Notes under the pieces: model-generated
Seen by the model: only the letters and a program-made list of their open reading frames with translations
Database searches by the model: none
What the model was told of the DNA's origin: nothing
Shown: positions 17,662 to 26,600 of the stretch, one piece after another
Position numbering within the stretch: the stretch's first letter is position 1
Layout of the letters: every line of letters starts with the position of its first letter
Position numbers and translations under genes: made by a program
Assembly: GCA_964451095.1 (NCBI GenBank)
Contig: CAYVGI010000004.1
Location: 1 to 64,000, forward strand
Direction of reading: 5' to 3'
Length of the DNA stretch: 64,000 bases
Source of the DNA: DAOTTY01 sp964451095
GTDB lineage: Bacteria; Chloroflexota; Anaerolineae; Aggregatilineales; Phototrophicaceae

Positions 17662-18624
17662 ATGAGCAGCATAACCCCCACGGCATCTCCAGCAGATCAA
17701 CCGAACCGCTGGCTAAGCGCCTTCGTGCGCTTCGGTCAGTCCGTTGTGAACTTCTTTTCTGAAATGGCGAGCTACCCGCTTGCTTTCATCGGCATGGTGA
17801 TCGTGATCTTGTTCATCATTCTGGCAATCATCGGTCCCAGCGTGGCACCGTATAACTACCGTGACATCATTCGTGGCGAAGACCGACGCGCCCTGGCAGA
17901 GCAACCCCCATCTGCGGACTATTGGTTTGGCACTGATGAACGCGGGCGTGATGTGCTCAGTCGTGTGTTGTGGGGTGCACGGCAGACGATTGGGCTACCG
18001 ACTGTTGCAACGCTGCTGGCGGTCGCCTTCGGCACAGTGATCGGGCTGACAATTGGCTACGTCGGCGGCTGGGTAGATGAGGTCGTCAGCCGGGCGCTGG
18101 ACACGCTGCTAGCGATACCCGCGCTTGTGTTGGCGTTGGTTATGCTGACGACACTCGTACCTATTTTGGAAAATGCCGAAAGCGGTCTCATCCGTCAGGC
18201 AGGCGCTACCAATATCAGTATCACGCTAGTGATTGTACTGTTGTACATTCCGATTGTGACCCGTGTTATCCGCAGTTCCGTGCTTAGTGTGCGCGACAGC
18301 GGCTTTGTGGAGGCGGCACGCCTGCGCGGGGAGTGGTCAATATACATTCTGTTCCGTGAGATTTTTCCCAGTGTGTTACCCGCGCTAGTTGTGGAAGCAT
18401 CCCTGCGCCTGAGCTACGCAATTTTCCTGGTAGCGAGCCTGGGCTTCCTGGGGCTGGGTGTACAGCCACCGTCCTCTGAGTGGGGGCGCATGGTGCTAGA
18501 CGCCCGCGACGGATTGGCGACCGCACCCTGGGCGCTATGGTTCCCGGCGGGCGCGATTGTGCTTTTCATCGTCAGCATCAACCTCATGAGCGATGGACTG
18601 CGACGGGTTTTCCGTTACGAATAA
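17662..18624 (+). CDS. Peptide ABC transporter permease, DppC type
   Basis: Integral membrane permease of 320 residues. A single N-terminal membrane helix (MIVILFIILAIIGPSVAP region) is followed by the typical YWFGTDERGRDVLSRVLWGAR segment, then five more helices and the coupling loop EAARLRGEWSIYILFREIFP, which contacts the ATPase. The ending LMSDGLRRVF is normal for DppC/OppC. The start ATG at 17662 is chosen because the longer frame overlaps the DUF1684 gene and adds no family sequence. Family transporters need a DppB-type partner to form the pore heterodimer, and none is encoded nearby. Confidence 0.93.
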   Translation: MSSITPTASPADQPNRWLSAFVRFGQSVVNFFSEMASYPLAFIGMVIVILFIILAIIGPSVAPYNYRDIIRGEDRRALAEQPPSADYWFGTDERGRDVLSRVLWGARQTIGLPTVATLLAVAFGTVIGLTIGYVGGWVDEVVSRALDTLLAIPALVLALVMLTTLVPILENAESGLIRQAGATNISITLVIVLLYIPIVTRVIRSSVLSVRDSGFVEAARLRGEWSIYILFREIFPSVLPALVVEASLRLSYAIFLVASLGFLGLGVQPPSSEWGRMVLDARDGLATAPWALWFPAGAIVLFIVSINLMSDGLRRVFRYE

Positions 18625-18665
18625 GCGATTCACGTCAAAATCAAATTAGACAGAGAGAAATAACA

Positions 18666-20738
18666 ATGGGTGAAACAACCACCCCTGTTCTGGAAGCACG
18701 CGGCGTCTCGATTGAGTATAAGATCGGAGATCGGTGGCTTAGCGCTGTGCGCGATGTGACCCTCGCCATTCACCCTCTGGAGATACACGGTCTGGTGGGG
18801 GAGTCTGGTAGCGGCAAGAGCACCCTGGGTTTGGGGCTGATGAAATACCTCGCCCGCAATGCCCGCATCACCGAGGGCAGCATCGTCTTTGATGGCACGG
18901 ACATCACCGATTATGGCACCAGCAAAATGCGCGAGATTTGGGGGCGTAAGATTGGCTTGGTGCCCCAAAACCCACTGGATTCGCTGAACCCATCCATCCG
19001 CATTGGTGAGCAGATGACCGAGGTAACACAACTGCACTTCGGCATCAGCTACAACGAAGCACGCCAAACCGCCGGAGAGATGCTGCAAAGCGTGAAAATT
19101 GCGGACCCCGAACAAATCCTGGACCGCTACCCACATCAGCTTAGCGGTGGGATGCAACAGCGGGTGATGATCGCACTCGCGCTGAGCACACGCCCGCGTT
19201 TGCTGGTGCTTGATGAGCCAACTACTGCGCTAGATGTGACGACGCAGGCAGTGATTCTTGACCTGGTACGGGAACTGGTGAAGGCAGAAGAAAGTGCGGC
19301 GCTGTACGTCTCCCACGATTTGGGCACGGTTGCCCAGCTATGTGATTACGTTACCGTGCTCTACGCTGGTGAGAAGATGGAGGGTGCCCCGGTGAACACG
19401 CTGTTTGCGAAGCCGCTGCATCCGTACAGTGCGGGGCTGCTTGCAAGCCTGCCTAGCGCTGGCGAGGCAGGGCAGCGCTTGAGCACCATTGATGGTGTGG
19501 CACCCAGCCTATCGGAGCGCCCAGCGGCGTGTGTGTTCCACGAACGCTGCCCCGTTGCCGTCGACAAATGCGTGACTGACAAGCCGCCGCTGGAGATGAT
19601 TGACGATGAGCGCCGTGTACGCTGCTGGCGCTGGCAGGAAATCGCTGACGAGGAAATCATCCCCAAGAACAAACCTAAAGGTGCTATTCCTGACGCAAGC
19701 GTCGAGAAGGACGCCGTGCTGTACACATATGACCTGAAGAAAGACTTCGGCGATTACACGTTCTTGGATCGTGTCACCGGGCAAGACCCGGAAATCGTGC
19801 ACGCGGTGGACGATGTGAGCATCAAGATCAATCGACGCAGTACGCTGGGCTTAGTAGGGGAAAGCGGCAGCGGAAAAACCACGCTCGCCCGCTCCATTGT
19901 TGCGCTGTACACCGCCACCAGCGGGAAAATCGAACTGCTAGGCGGGCAGATTAGCAATGAACTGGACGAGCGCACCAAAGTGGAAATGCGCAACCTGCAA
20001 ATGGTCTTCCAGAACCCCAACGACGCACTCAATCCCTACCTCATGGTGGGGCAGGCAATCGGGCGCACCATTAAGGTGCTCAACAACGAGGGTATGTCTC
20101 GTGCGCAGGTGCGTGAGCAGGTGAGCCGCCTACTGCTCAGCGTCGGGTTGACGGAAGAATATGCAGACCGCTATCCGAACCAGCTTAGCGGCGGCGAGAA
20201 GCAGCGTGTAGCGATTGCACGAGCGTTTGCGGCAAGCCCGGCAATTGTCGTCGCTGATGAGCCGACGAGTTCACTGGATGTGAGCGTACAGGCAGTGATC
20301 TTAAACTTGCTGAAGGATTTGCGTGCAGAAGAAGGCGCTAGTTACCTGTTCATCTCGCACGACCTGGATGTGATTAAATACCTCGCAGACTGGATCGTGG
20401 TGATGTACCTGGGCGAAGTGGTGGAGCAGGGGACATCGGAGCAAGTGACCGCACCGCCGATGCACCCGTACACGGAGGCTCTGCTGAGTGCCATCCCCGT
20501 GCCGGACCCTGAAGTGGATCTCGGTGCAATCCGCCTGGAAGGGGATGTGCCAAGCCCGCGCAACAAACCCAGCGGCTGCCCGTTCCACACGCGCTGCCCA
20601 CGCATCATCGGGGATATTTGCCGGGATGAGCGCCCGCCCGTGCGCGCTACCCACGACGGTCATCAGTTCCGCTGCCACTACACCCCGGATGAGTTGGTGG
20701 AGCTACAGTCAATCCCGGTGATGGAAAGCGAGCACTAG
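18666..20738 (+). CDS. Fused DppD-DppF peptide ABC transporter ATPase
   Basis: Two complete oligopeptide-type ATPases in one 690-residue chain. The first half has Walker A GESGSGKST, signature LSGGMQQR and Walker B LLVLDEPTTALD. The second has GESGSGKTT, LSGGEKQR and VVADEPTSSLD. After each domain comes the family-specific four-cysteine tail: CVFHERCPVAVDKC with a later Cys in the first half, and GCPFHTRCPRIIGDIC with a later Cys in the second. In related transporters this tail binds a 4Fe-4S cluster. The fusion replaces the separate D and F subunits and would energise peptide import with the permease upstream. The start at 18666 follows a GAGAGA-rich site. The gene ends five bases before purB. 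Confidence 0.95.
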   Translation: MGETTTPVLEARGVSIEYKIGDRWLSAVRDVTLAIHPLEIHGLVGESGSGKSTLGLGLMKYLARNARITEGSIVFDGTDITDYGTSKMREIWGRKIGLVPQNPLDSLNPSIRIGEQMTEVTQLHFGISYNEARQTAGEMLQSVKIADPEQILDRYPHQLSGGMQQRVMIALALSTRPRLLVLDEPTTALDVTTQAVILDLVRELVKAEESAALYVSHDLGTVAQLCDYVTVLYAGEKMEGAPVNTLFAKPLHPYSAGLLASLPSAGEAGQRLSTIDGVAPSLSERPAACVFHERCPVAVDKCVTDKPPLEMIDDERRVRCWRWQEIADEEIIPKNKPKGAIPDASVEKDAVLYTYDLKKDFGDYTFLDRVTGQDPEIVHAVDDVSIKINRRSTLGLVGESGSGKTTLARSIVALYTATSGKIELLGGQISNELDERTKVEMRNLQMVFQNPNDALNPYLMVGQAIGRTIKVLNNEGMSRAQVREQVSRLLLSVGLTEEYADRYPNQLSGGEKQRVAIARAFAASPAIVVADEPTSSLDVSVQAVILNLLKDLRAEEGASYLFISHDLDVIKYLADWIVVMYLGEVVEQGTSEQVTAPPMHPYTEALLSAIPVPDPEVDLGAIRLEGDVPSPRNKPSGCPFHTRCPRIIGDICRDERPPVRATHDGHQFRCHYTPDELVELQSIPVMESEH

Positions 20739-20743
20739 CGGCG

Positions 20744-22153
20744 ATGGGGGATGCCTTCTCGCACAGCACATACCTCAGTCCCTACACGTGGCGCTACGGT
20801 TCCGATGAGATGCGCCGCGTGTGGTCGCTGGAAAACCAGCGCCTGCTGTGGCGGCAGGTGTGGGTGGCGCTGGCAACCGCCCAGCAGGAAGCGGGGTTGG
20901 TCACGGCGGAGCAAGTAGCAGACCTGCGCGACCATATGCACGAGGTGGACATTGACCGTGCCCACGCGCTGGAGGCGGAACTGAAGCACGACCTGATGGC
21001 AGAGGTGCACACCTATGCGGAGCAGTGCGCGGTCGGTGGCGGTATCATCCACCTGGGTGCCACCAGTATGGACATTGAGGACAACGCGGAGGCACTGCGC
21101 CTGCGTGAGTCATGTGATTTGATTGTTGCCAAACTTGCGGCGGTGCTCACCGTGCTGGCGGGGCGCATTGAGCAGTGTGCGGACACGGTGTGCATGGCGT
21201 TTACGCACATCCAGCCAGCAGAGCCTACCACCGTAGGCTATCGGCTAGCGTTTGTCGCCCAGGATTTGCTGGCTGACTACGAAAACCTGTGCCGTGTGCG
21301 CGATTCGATTCGTGGCAAGGGGCTGAAAGGGGCGGTCGGCACGTCAGCATCCTACTCGCAGCTACTTGACGGCACGGGTATGTCCCCCCATGACCTTGAG
21401 GCGCGGGTGATGGAGCAGCTCGCGCTGGGAGCGTTCCCCGTTGCACACCAAACCTACCCCCGCCGCCAGGATTGGGAGATTGTCACTGCACTTGCGGGCG
21501 TCGCTATGGCGCTGAACAAGTTCGCGTTTGACCTGCGGCTTTTGCAAGCGCCTGTGTTCGGTGAGTGGGGTGAACCGTTCGGGGCGCGGCAGGTGGGGTC
21601 GTCCGCCATGCCGTTTAAGCGCAATCCTATCAATGCGGAGAACATGAACAGCCTTGCCCGTCTGGTGGCGGCAATGCCGCGCGTGCTGTGGGATAACGCC
21701 GCCAACAGCTTGCTAGAGCGCACACTCGATGACAGTGGTAACCGGCGTACGGTGCTGCCGGAGGTTTTCCTGATTACGGATGAACTGCTCAAGCGGGGAA
21801 AGCGCCTGCTAGACGGCATGACCGTGGACGAAACCGCTATCCAGCGGAATATGGCAACGTATGGCGTGTTCGCGGCGACCGAGCGCTTGCTCATGGCGGC
21901 AGTGCGTAACGGCGGTGACCGTCAGGTGCTGCACGAGGTTATCCGAGAGCACAGCATGACAGCATGGGGTGCAGTCCAGCAGGGGCAGGCAAATCCATTA
22001 GCAGAAGGGCTGCTGGCAGACGAGCGCATTCTGGCGTTCGTGAGTGCGGAGGCAGCGCGGCGTTTGCTCAACGCAGATGATTACGTGGGGGATGCGCCGC
22101 AGCGGGCACGGCAGCTTGCCGAGCAAATCCGGGTGAGCGTGCAGGTTCAATAA
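20744..22153 (+). CDS. purB: Adenylosuccinate lyase
   Basis: Cleaves adenylosuccinate to AMP and fumarate and SAICAR to AICAR in purine synthesis. It has 469 residues, the normal length. Conserved regions of the aspartase/fumarase superfamily are present: HLGATSMDIEDN near residue 103, FTHIQPAEPTT near 149, and the signature GSSAMPFKRNPINAE near 285 with the catalytic Ser. Its ATG is five bases after the stop of the ABC ATPase, so it is probably read from the peptide-transport operon, an unusual pairing that may only reflect operon growth. A hairpin region follows before the convergent DASS gene. Confidence 0.95.
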   Translation: MGDAFSHSTYLSPYTWRYGSDEMRRVWSLENQRLLWRQVWVALATAQQEAGLVTAEQVADLRDHMHEVDIDRAHALEAELKHDLMAEVHTYAEQCAVGGGIIHLGATSMDIEDNAEALRLRESCDLIVAKLAAVLTVLAGRIEQCADTVCMAFTHIQPAEPTTVGYRLAFVAQDLLADYENLCRVRDSIRGKGLKGAVGTSASYSQLLDGTGMSPHDLEARVMEQLALGAFPVAHQTYPRRQDWEIVTALAGVAMALNKFAFDLRLLQAPVFGEWGEPFGARQVGSSAMPFKRNPINAENMNSLARLVAAMPRVLWDNAANSLLERTLDDSGNRRTVLPEVFLITDELLKRGKRLLDGMTVDETAIQRNMATYGVFAATERLLMAAVRNGGDRQVLHEVIREHSMTAWGAVQQGQANPLAEGLLADERILAFVSAEAARRLLNADDYVGDAPQRARQLAEQIRVSVQVQ

Positions 22154-22157
22154 AAAG

Positions 22158-22185
22158 CGGGAGCGCAGCTTGCGCCGCGCCCCCG
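22158..22185. terminator. GC-rich hairpin between convergent purB and DASS genes
   Basis: GCGCA (22163-22167) pairs with TGCGC (22171-22175) across three bases, and outer CGGG (22158-22161) can pair with the CCCG at 22182-22185 with a bulge. It starts four bases after the purB stop. Confidence 0.45.
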
Positions 22186-22221
22186 TTGTGAAGGGTTAGG
22201 AGTTATGGCAACGCATGACCG

Positions 22222-23706
22222 TTACCACAGACCGAGAATCTTCCACCAAACTCCACCCACACCGAGCCATATCACGATGTTCACGATACTGATTATCAGA
22301 CCGATGCGCCACCACGTCGGCAGCCCTACGTAGCCTGCACCGAACAGGACTGGCGCTGGACCTGTGCCGTAGTGCGTCATGCTGCTGAACAGGTTGCTGA
22401 AGAAGCCAAGTACGAGTGCTGCCAACACAGGCGGTGTGCCTACAGCGATGCTGATCGCCAGGAATGCCGCGTACATCGCGCTAACATGTGCCGTGTTGCT
22501 GGCGAACATGTAGTGACTGTAGAAGTACACTAGGCTGAGGATCAGGAAGGCGGGCACCCACGGGATACCTTCAACTAGACCGCCCATGGACTCGCTGAAC
22601 CACGGGATAAGCCCCAGGCTGTTCAGGAATGTTGCCATCATGACCAGTGCGGAGAACCATACCAGTGTGTTCCAGGCACCGCGCTCGTTGAGCACGTCGT
22701 CCCAGGTGAGTACGCTTGCCAGCAGCAGGATTCCCAGACCGACCATCGCTGCAACCGTGCTGTGAATGCCCAACTGATTACCGAAAATCCAGAGGACGAG
22801 CAGGGTGACGAATGCGCCGAGCATAATCCACTCCGAGAGCGCCATGCGCCCCATCTCGCTCAGCTTCTCGCGTGCAATTTGTGTTGCCTGTGGTGTTTCG
22901 GTGATTTCGGGCTTGTGCAGACGGTAAACGATGTAGGGTATCAGTAGCAGGCTCACAATGCCCGGAACCGATGCCGCGACTGCCCAGCTTGTCCATGTGA
23001 TCTCTACTCCCATTTCACCAGCGAGCTTTGCTGCCAACGGGTTCGCAGCCATAGCCGTCAGGAACATGGCGCTGGTGATAATGGTGCCCTGGAACGCTGC
23101 AAGCGTGAGGAAAGAGCCGAGCCTACGCGCTGTGCCGTCATCCGGGTTGCTGTCGTATGCCTTGGCAACGGACTGCAAAATTGGGAAGACCACGCCGCCT
23201 GCGCGTGCTGTGTTGGACGGAATCGCCGGGGCAAGCACGAGGTCGGTAGCGACCATGCCATAGCTCAGCCCAAGGGATTTTTTACCCAGCACGCTCATGA
23301 ACAGGTAGGCAATCCGTGCGCCCAGCCCCGTTTTGATGAACCCACGAGAGATGAAGAACGCCAGCACGATTAACCAGATTACCCGGTTGCCGAAGCCGCT
23401 GAGCGCCTCGTTAACCGTCAGCGTGCCCGTGAGCGCAGTCAGTGCCATGGCAATCATAGCGACAGCGCCAATGGGCAGCGGTTTTACGATTAGCCCAACG
23501 ATGGTAGCGGCGAAAATTGCCAGCAAGCGCCATGCCGCCACGCCTGTTTCCAGTTCCGCCACGCCCTTCGGTGGTGGTATAAGCCAGATCACCATGCCGA
23601 CTGCCACGGTGATGATGAGCGGGATAATCCGAAGCTCCCCAAAGGAAAGCGGCTGTCTTTTGGTGCGATCCGAACGACCTAAACCATTCCGAGTAATGTT
23701 TGCCAT
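22222..23706 (-). CDS. DASS-family (SLC13-like) carboxylate carrier
   Basis: Divalent anion:sodium symporter family, 494 residues with about twelve membrane segments. The repeat-specific motifs PSNTARAGGVVFPI near residue 163 and THYGTGPAPVLFGAGYV near 455 match the 2-oxoglutarate/malate, tartrate/succinate and citrate exchanger branch (plastid DiT1, TtdT, CitT types). It likely exchanges or imports di- or tricarboxylates. The ATG is preceded by a strong AAGGAGG site. Upstream lie a 7-bp inverted repeat and a TGTGA-N6-TCACT site overlapping a possible promoter, so expression is probably regulated. It is transcribed alone and converges on purB. Confidence 0.9.
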   Translation of the reverse strand: MANITRNGLGRSDRTKRQPLSFGELRIIPLIITVAVGMVIWLIPPPKGVAELETGVAAWRLLAIFAATIVGLIVKPLPIGAVAMIAMALTALTGTLTVNEALSGFGNRVIWLIVLAFFISRGFIKTGLGARIAYLFMSVLGKKSLGLSYGMVATDLVLAPAIPSNTARAGGVVFPILQSVAKAYDSNPDDGTARRLGSFLTLAAFQGTIITSAMFLTAMAANPLAAKLAGEMGVEITWTSWAVAASVPGIVSLLLIPYIVYRLHKPEITETPQATQIAREKLSEMGRMALSEWIMLGAFVTLLVLWIFGNQLGIHSTVAAMVGLGILLLASVLTWDDVLNERGAWNTLVWFSALVMMATFLNSLGLIPWFSESMGGLVEGIPWVPAFLILSLVYFYSHYMFASNTAHVSAMYAAFLAISIAVGTPPVLAALVLGFFSNLFSSMTHYGTGPAPVLFGAGYVGLPTWWRIGLIISIVNIVIWLGVGGVWWKILGLW

Positions 23707-23724
23707 CTGCTGCCTCCTTCCGGC

Positions 23725-23744
23725 AAGTTAAAGTCTATTAACTT
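23725..23744 (-). promoter_or_regulatory. Inverted repeat in the DASS leader (operator candidate)
   Basis: AAGTTAA (23725-23731) and TTAACTT (23738-23744) form a perfect palindrome with a six-base spacer. It lies between the putative promoter and the ribosome site, 18 bases upstream of the ATG. A repressor operator is the simplest reading. Confidence 0.45.
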
Positions 23745-23761
23745 CAGTATCGGTTTTTGCC

Positions 23762-23790
23762 ACTATGTGCTCTAGTGAAAGATGTCACAA
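23762..23790 (-). promoter_or_regulatory. Putative promoter with CRP-like site for the DASS gene
   Basis: On the minus strand, TTGTGA (23785-23790) and CATAGT (23762-23767) are spaced 17 bases and could be -35 and -10. The -35 overlaps TGTGA-N6-TCACT (23774-23789), close to the CRP consensus half-sites. Carbon-catabolite-type control of a carboxylate carrier would make sense. No crp gene is in the window. Confidence 0.38.
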
Positions 23791-23848
23791 GCTGGGTGTG
23801 GCATTAGGCAGTTTCCTGAAGTTTGTCATATAAAGGAGGTGTGTGTTG

Positions 23849-26482
23849 CTAGCACCGTTGATTCGGCGTCACGAAATCAGCGCTCATCCAACCGCGCTGA
23901 CCCAGGTAATCGACAAAATACCAGTTGCCGTCCTGCTCAAATGCCGTTAGCGTGACGTTAAAAGGCACTCGCCGAATGATGTTGTCCGCAATGCTGGGTG
24001 TCTCTCTCAGGTTGATAATGGCGTCCGTTGTCACCATGCAACCGGGCGGTAAGGTTCGGCGTTCAGCGATGTTTACGGTTTCCGGTGCGGGTGGCACGGT
24101 GTTGGTTCCGTCTGCGACGAGGATTACCGTGCCCGCGTTGGGAATGAGCGCACAGGTGAAGCCATTTTCTAGCGTTGTCGGCAGGATCACAGTGGTGCGG
24201 GGCATGGCGGTTGCGTCTCGGTAGTAGAACGTGCCCACGCCCAATAAGCACAGCTTCACACGTCCGCCAAAGTCTTGCACGGGTACGCCGCCAAACGTCA
24301 AACCGAACACCTCTGCGCCGTTGAAGATGGGGAGCTGCAATAGCGTCGGGTCGCCAATTTGTTCTGTGCCCACCTGTAATGTGCCGTTGGTGGCGATTAC
24401 CCGCACAAACACATCACCGTTCTGCACCGTGCTCGTGCTGGACTCCCCACGAACAACGGTGCCTGGTATCTGGCTGATTTCAAACAGGGTGAGCGGACCC
24501 AGTGGGGCGGCAATGGCAACGGTTGTGTCCCCCTCGCCCGCGCTACCACCTGTGGCCGCATCATCGCCGCCGTTACCGCCGCCCCCACCCGCAGTGGGTG
24601 GTGCACCACCATTGATGATAATGACTACCTGCCCGGTTGCGACGCTACCTACGCCGTCGTTCGCCACAATAACGAGGTTGTCTACGCCGACAGTGGGCGA
24701 CACGTAGGTGACGTTGGCAAGCACGGTGTTCACACCGCTCAACGGACCCTCGATGATGACGTTATTGGTGCCGTTCCCCTGGATGGTGACGCCTGGTGGG
24801 GGTTGTTGCTGCTGGAAATAGGGCACAAAGCCAACGCTGCCGCTGTAGCGCATCAGTTCGTTCGTTGCACTTGCCCCGGTGTCTACAATGGACGGGGCTT
24901 GTGGTACGCTCGCCATGCGGATTTGCTCAAGTAGATCGGAACACTCCTGGCTGGGGGGGATGGTAGCAGCGCCTGCGTTGGCAAAGCCGGTGTCGATCGT
25001 GCCCAGGTTCACACGCAGTTCCACGCGAACTTGCGTTTGCGGTGCGGCACCCTGCACACTCAGGTTGGGGATGGGTATGGGTGTGTTGACCGTTGTGGTT
25101 TGGGTGGGTGGCACCGTGACCTGTAGGTTCGTGCGCGTAATGCACACCAGCCCGATAAACGGCGCACCGTCCAGGTCGAGTGCCCGGTAGCGGAAGCCAT
25201 CCACAGGTTCGGTGGGGGTGTCTGGCGTGTAGGTGAACGAGCCGTCCGGGTTTAATGCCAGCGTACCGAAGTCCGCTGCTGTGTCTAAAGTCACCATATT
25301 TGGCTGAACGCCGATGTCGTTTGCCAGCAGCCCATTAGCCGCTGTTACGCTTAGCGTCTGCCCAATTGGAATCGTGTAGAAGTCTGGAACCACCGTAGGA
25401 CACTGGAAATCCGGGAAAGTGGGTAGTGCAATCAAGTTAGAGAAATCAACGTTCCCGCCACCGGAACTAGTAACTGCGTCTCCATCGCCTGTCCCCAAAC
25501 CGCTGGGACCGGATGGTACCCCCCACCAGTTTTGTTGAGCAGCAACTGGATTGGCGCTGCCATTGTCAAGGGCAATGCCATTGCCAACAAAGCAGCTATT
25601 GGAAATTGTAGGCACGCCAGATGCTGCAATTTCAACCGCATCCGACGCCGGTGCACCTGTAGACTGATTACCCAAAAATTTGCTGTTATTGACGGTAGAT
25701 ATGCTATTGAGACGAACAGCCCCGCCTGTTTGCGCAGTGTTGTTGGTAAACACACTTCCATTCACATCAAGGGTAAACGGCCTATTGGGATCTGCCGAGA
25801 AAAATCTTAGATCAATTGCACCCCCGCTGCCAGCGGCGGTATTGCCGGAAAAGTTGCTGCTGTTTACGATGGCACGCCCAGTTGAGATGTAGAGCGCACC
25901 TCCGCCTGTGCTTCCTGCCGGGCCGACTGCGCGGTTGTTGATGAATGTGCTGTTATTGATGACAAGACTGATCGCGTTAGGGTCGTTGAGTGCCCCGGTC
26001 ACTGTGTAAATGGCACCCCCACCCCCACTACCAAAACTTGTTGTATCTGCCACGTTGTTGATAAACGTGCTGTTGTTAATGGTGAGGGGCACACTCGCAA
26101 AACCACCCCCATTAATTGCGCCCCCACCGGGACCGTTTCCTGAGAAGCCATTTTGGAAGGTCAGGTTGTTTAGCGTGGCTCCGATGGAGACGAACAGGAT
26201 AGTTGTTGTTCCGCCGCCATCGAGTGTGATCGTTCCAGCGCCATCAAGCGTGATATTACTGCCTATGGTCAACGGCGTTGTAACATTTATCACGCCTGTG
26301 CAGCCGAAAACGATAGTGTCGCCATCGACGGCAGCGTTGATTGTTGCCTGCAACTCTGACTCGGTACAGACGTTAACCGTAAGGACGGTGCCCTGTGCAT
26401 AAATCGCCTTTGGATGCAAAGCGACAGCGCAAGTGAGCACCACGAAAAGGTGAAGCACATTACGGGTGGTCTTGTTTTGCAT
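23849..26482 (-). CDS. Secreted beta-helix protein with cadherin-like and SH3 domains
   Basis: An 877-residue extracellular protein. The signal peptide is MQNKTTRNVLHLFVVLTCAV to about residue 30, ending YAQG. Residues 35-350 form a right-handed parallel beta helix with INNSTFINN-type rungs and Gly/Asn-rich turns (GGGAIY, GGGALY, GGAIDL). Residues 365-440 resemble the cadherin-like repeat (ANGLLANDIG, NPDGSFTYTPD). A Gly/Ala-rich linker follows. The last 70 residues are a bacterial SH3 domain (CMVTTDAIINLRETPS, then GWMSADFV). It is probably a cell-surface or released adhesin or polysaccharide-binding protein. I chose the start at 26482 because the signal peptide begins there, and a longer frame overlaps the neighbouring gene. 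It is related in layout to the 1292-residue protein at 41357-45235. Confidence 0.85.
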   Translation of the reverse strand: MQNKTTRNVLHLFVVLTCAVALHPKAIYAQGTVLTVNVCTESELQATINAAVDGDTIVFGCTGVINVTTPLTIGSNITLDGAGTITLDGGGTTTILFVSIGATLNNLTFQNGFSGNGPGGGAINGGGFASVPLTINNSTFINNVADTTSFGSGGGGAIYTVTGALNDPNAISLVINNSTFINNRAVGPAGSTGGGALYISTGRAIVNSSNFSGNTAAGSGGAIDLRFFSADPNRPFTLDVNGSVFTNNTAQTGGAVRLNSISTVNNSKFLGNQSTGAPASDAVEIAASGVPTISNSCFVGNGIALDNGSANPVAAQQNWWGVPSGPSGLGTGDGDAVTSSGGGNVDFSNLIALPTFPDFQCPTVVPDFYTIPIGQTLSVTAANGLLANDIGVQPNMVTLDTAADFGTLALNPDGSFTYTPDTPTEPVDGFRYRALDLDGAPFIGLVCITRTNLQVTVPPTQTTTVNTPIPIPNLSVQGAAPQTQVRVELRVNLGTIDTGFANAGAATIPPSQECSDLLEQIRMASVPQAPSIVDTGASATNELMRYSGSVGFVPYFQQQQPPPGVTIQGNGTNNVIIEGPLSGVNTVLANVTYVSPTVGVDNLVIVANDGVGSVATGQVVIIINGGAPPTAGGGGGNGGDDAATGGSAGEGDTTVAIAAPLGPLTLFEISQIPGTVVRGESSTSTVQNGDVFVRVIATNGTLQVGTEQIGDPTLLQLPIFNGAEVFGLTFGGVPVQDFGGRVKLCLLGVGTFYYRDATAMPRTTVILPTTLENGFTCALIPNAGTVILVADGTNTVPPAPETVNIAERRTLPPGCMVTTDAIINLRETPSIADNIIRRVPFNVTLTAFEQDGNWYFVDYLGQRGWMSADFVTPNQRC

Positions 26483-26600
26483 CGATAGGGTGCCCTTTTG
26501 CCAAAACATTGGGTTCCACATATTGATACAATGTATAAAGGCAAATGCAAAAACGTGCCACCCGCAGAACGTCGTATCCCAAGGTAAACAAAGTCTGTCG

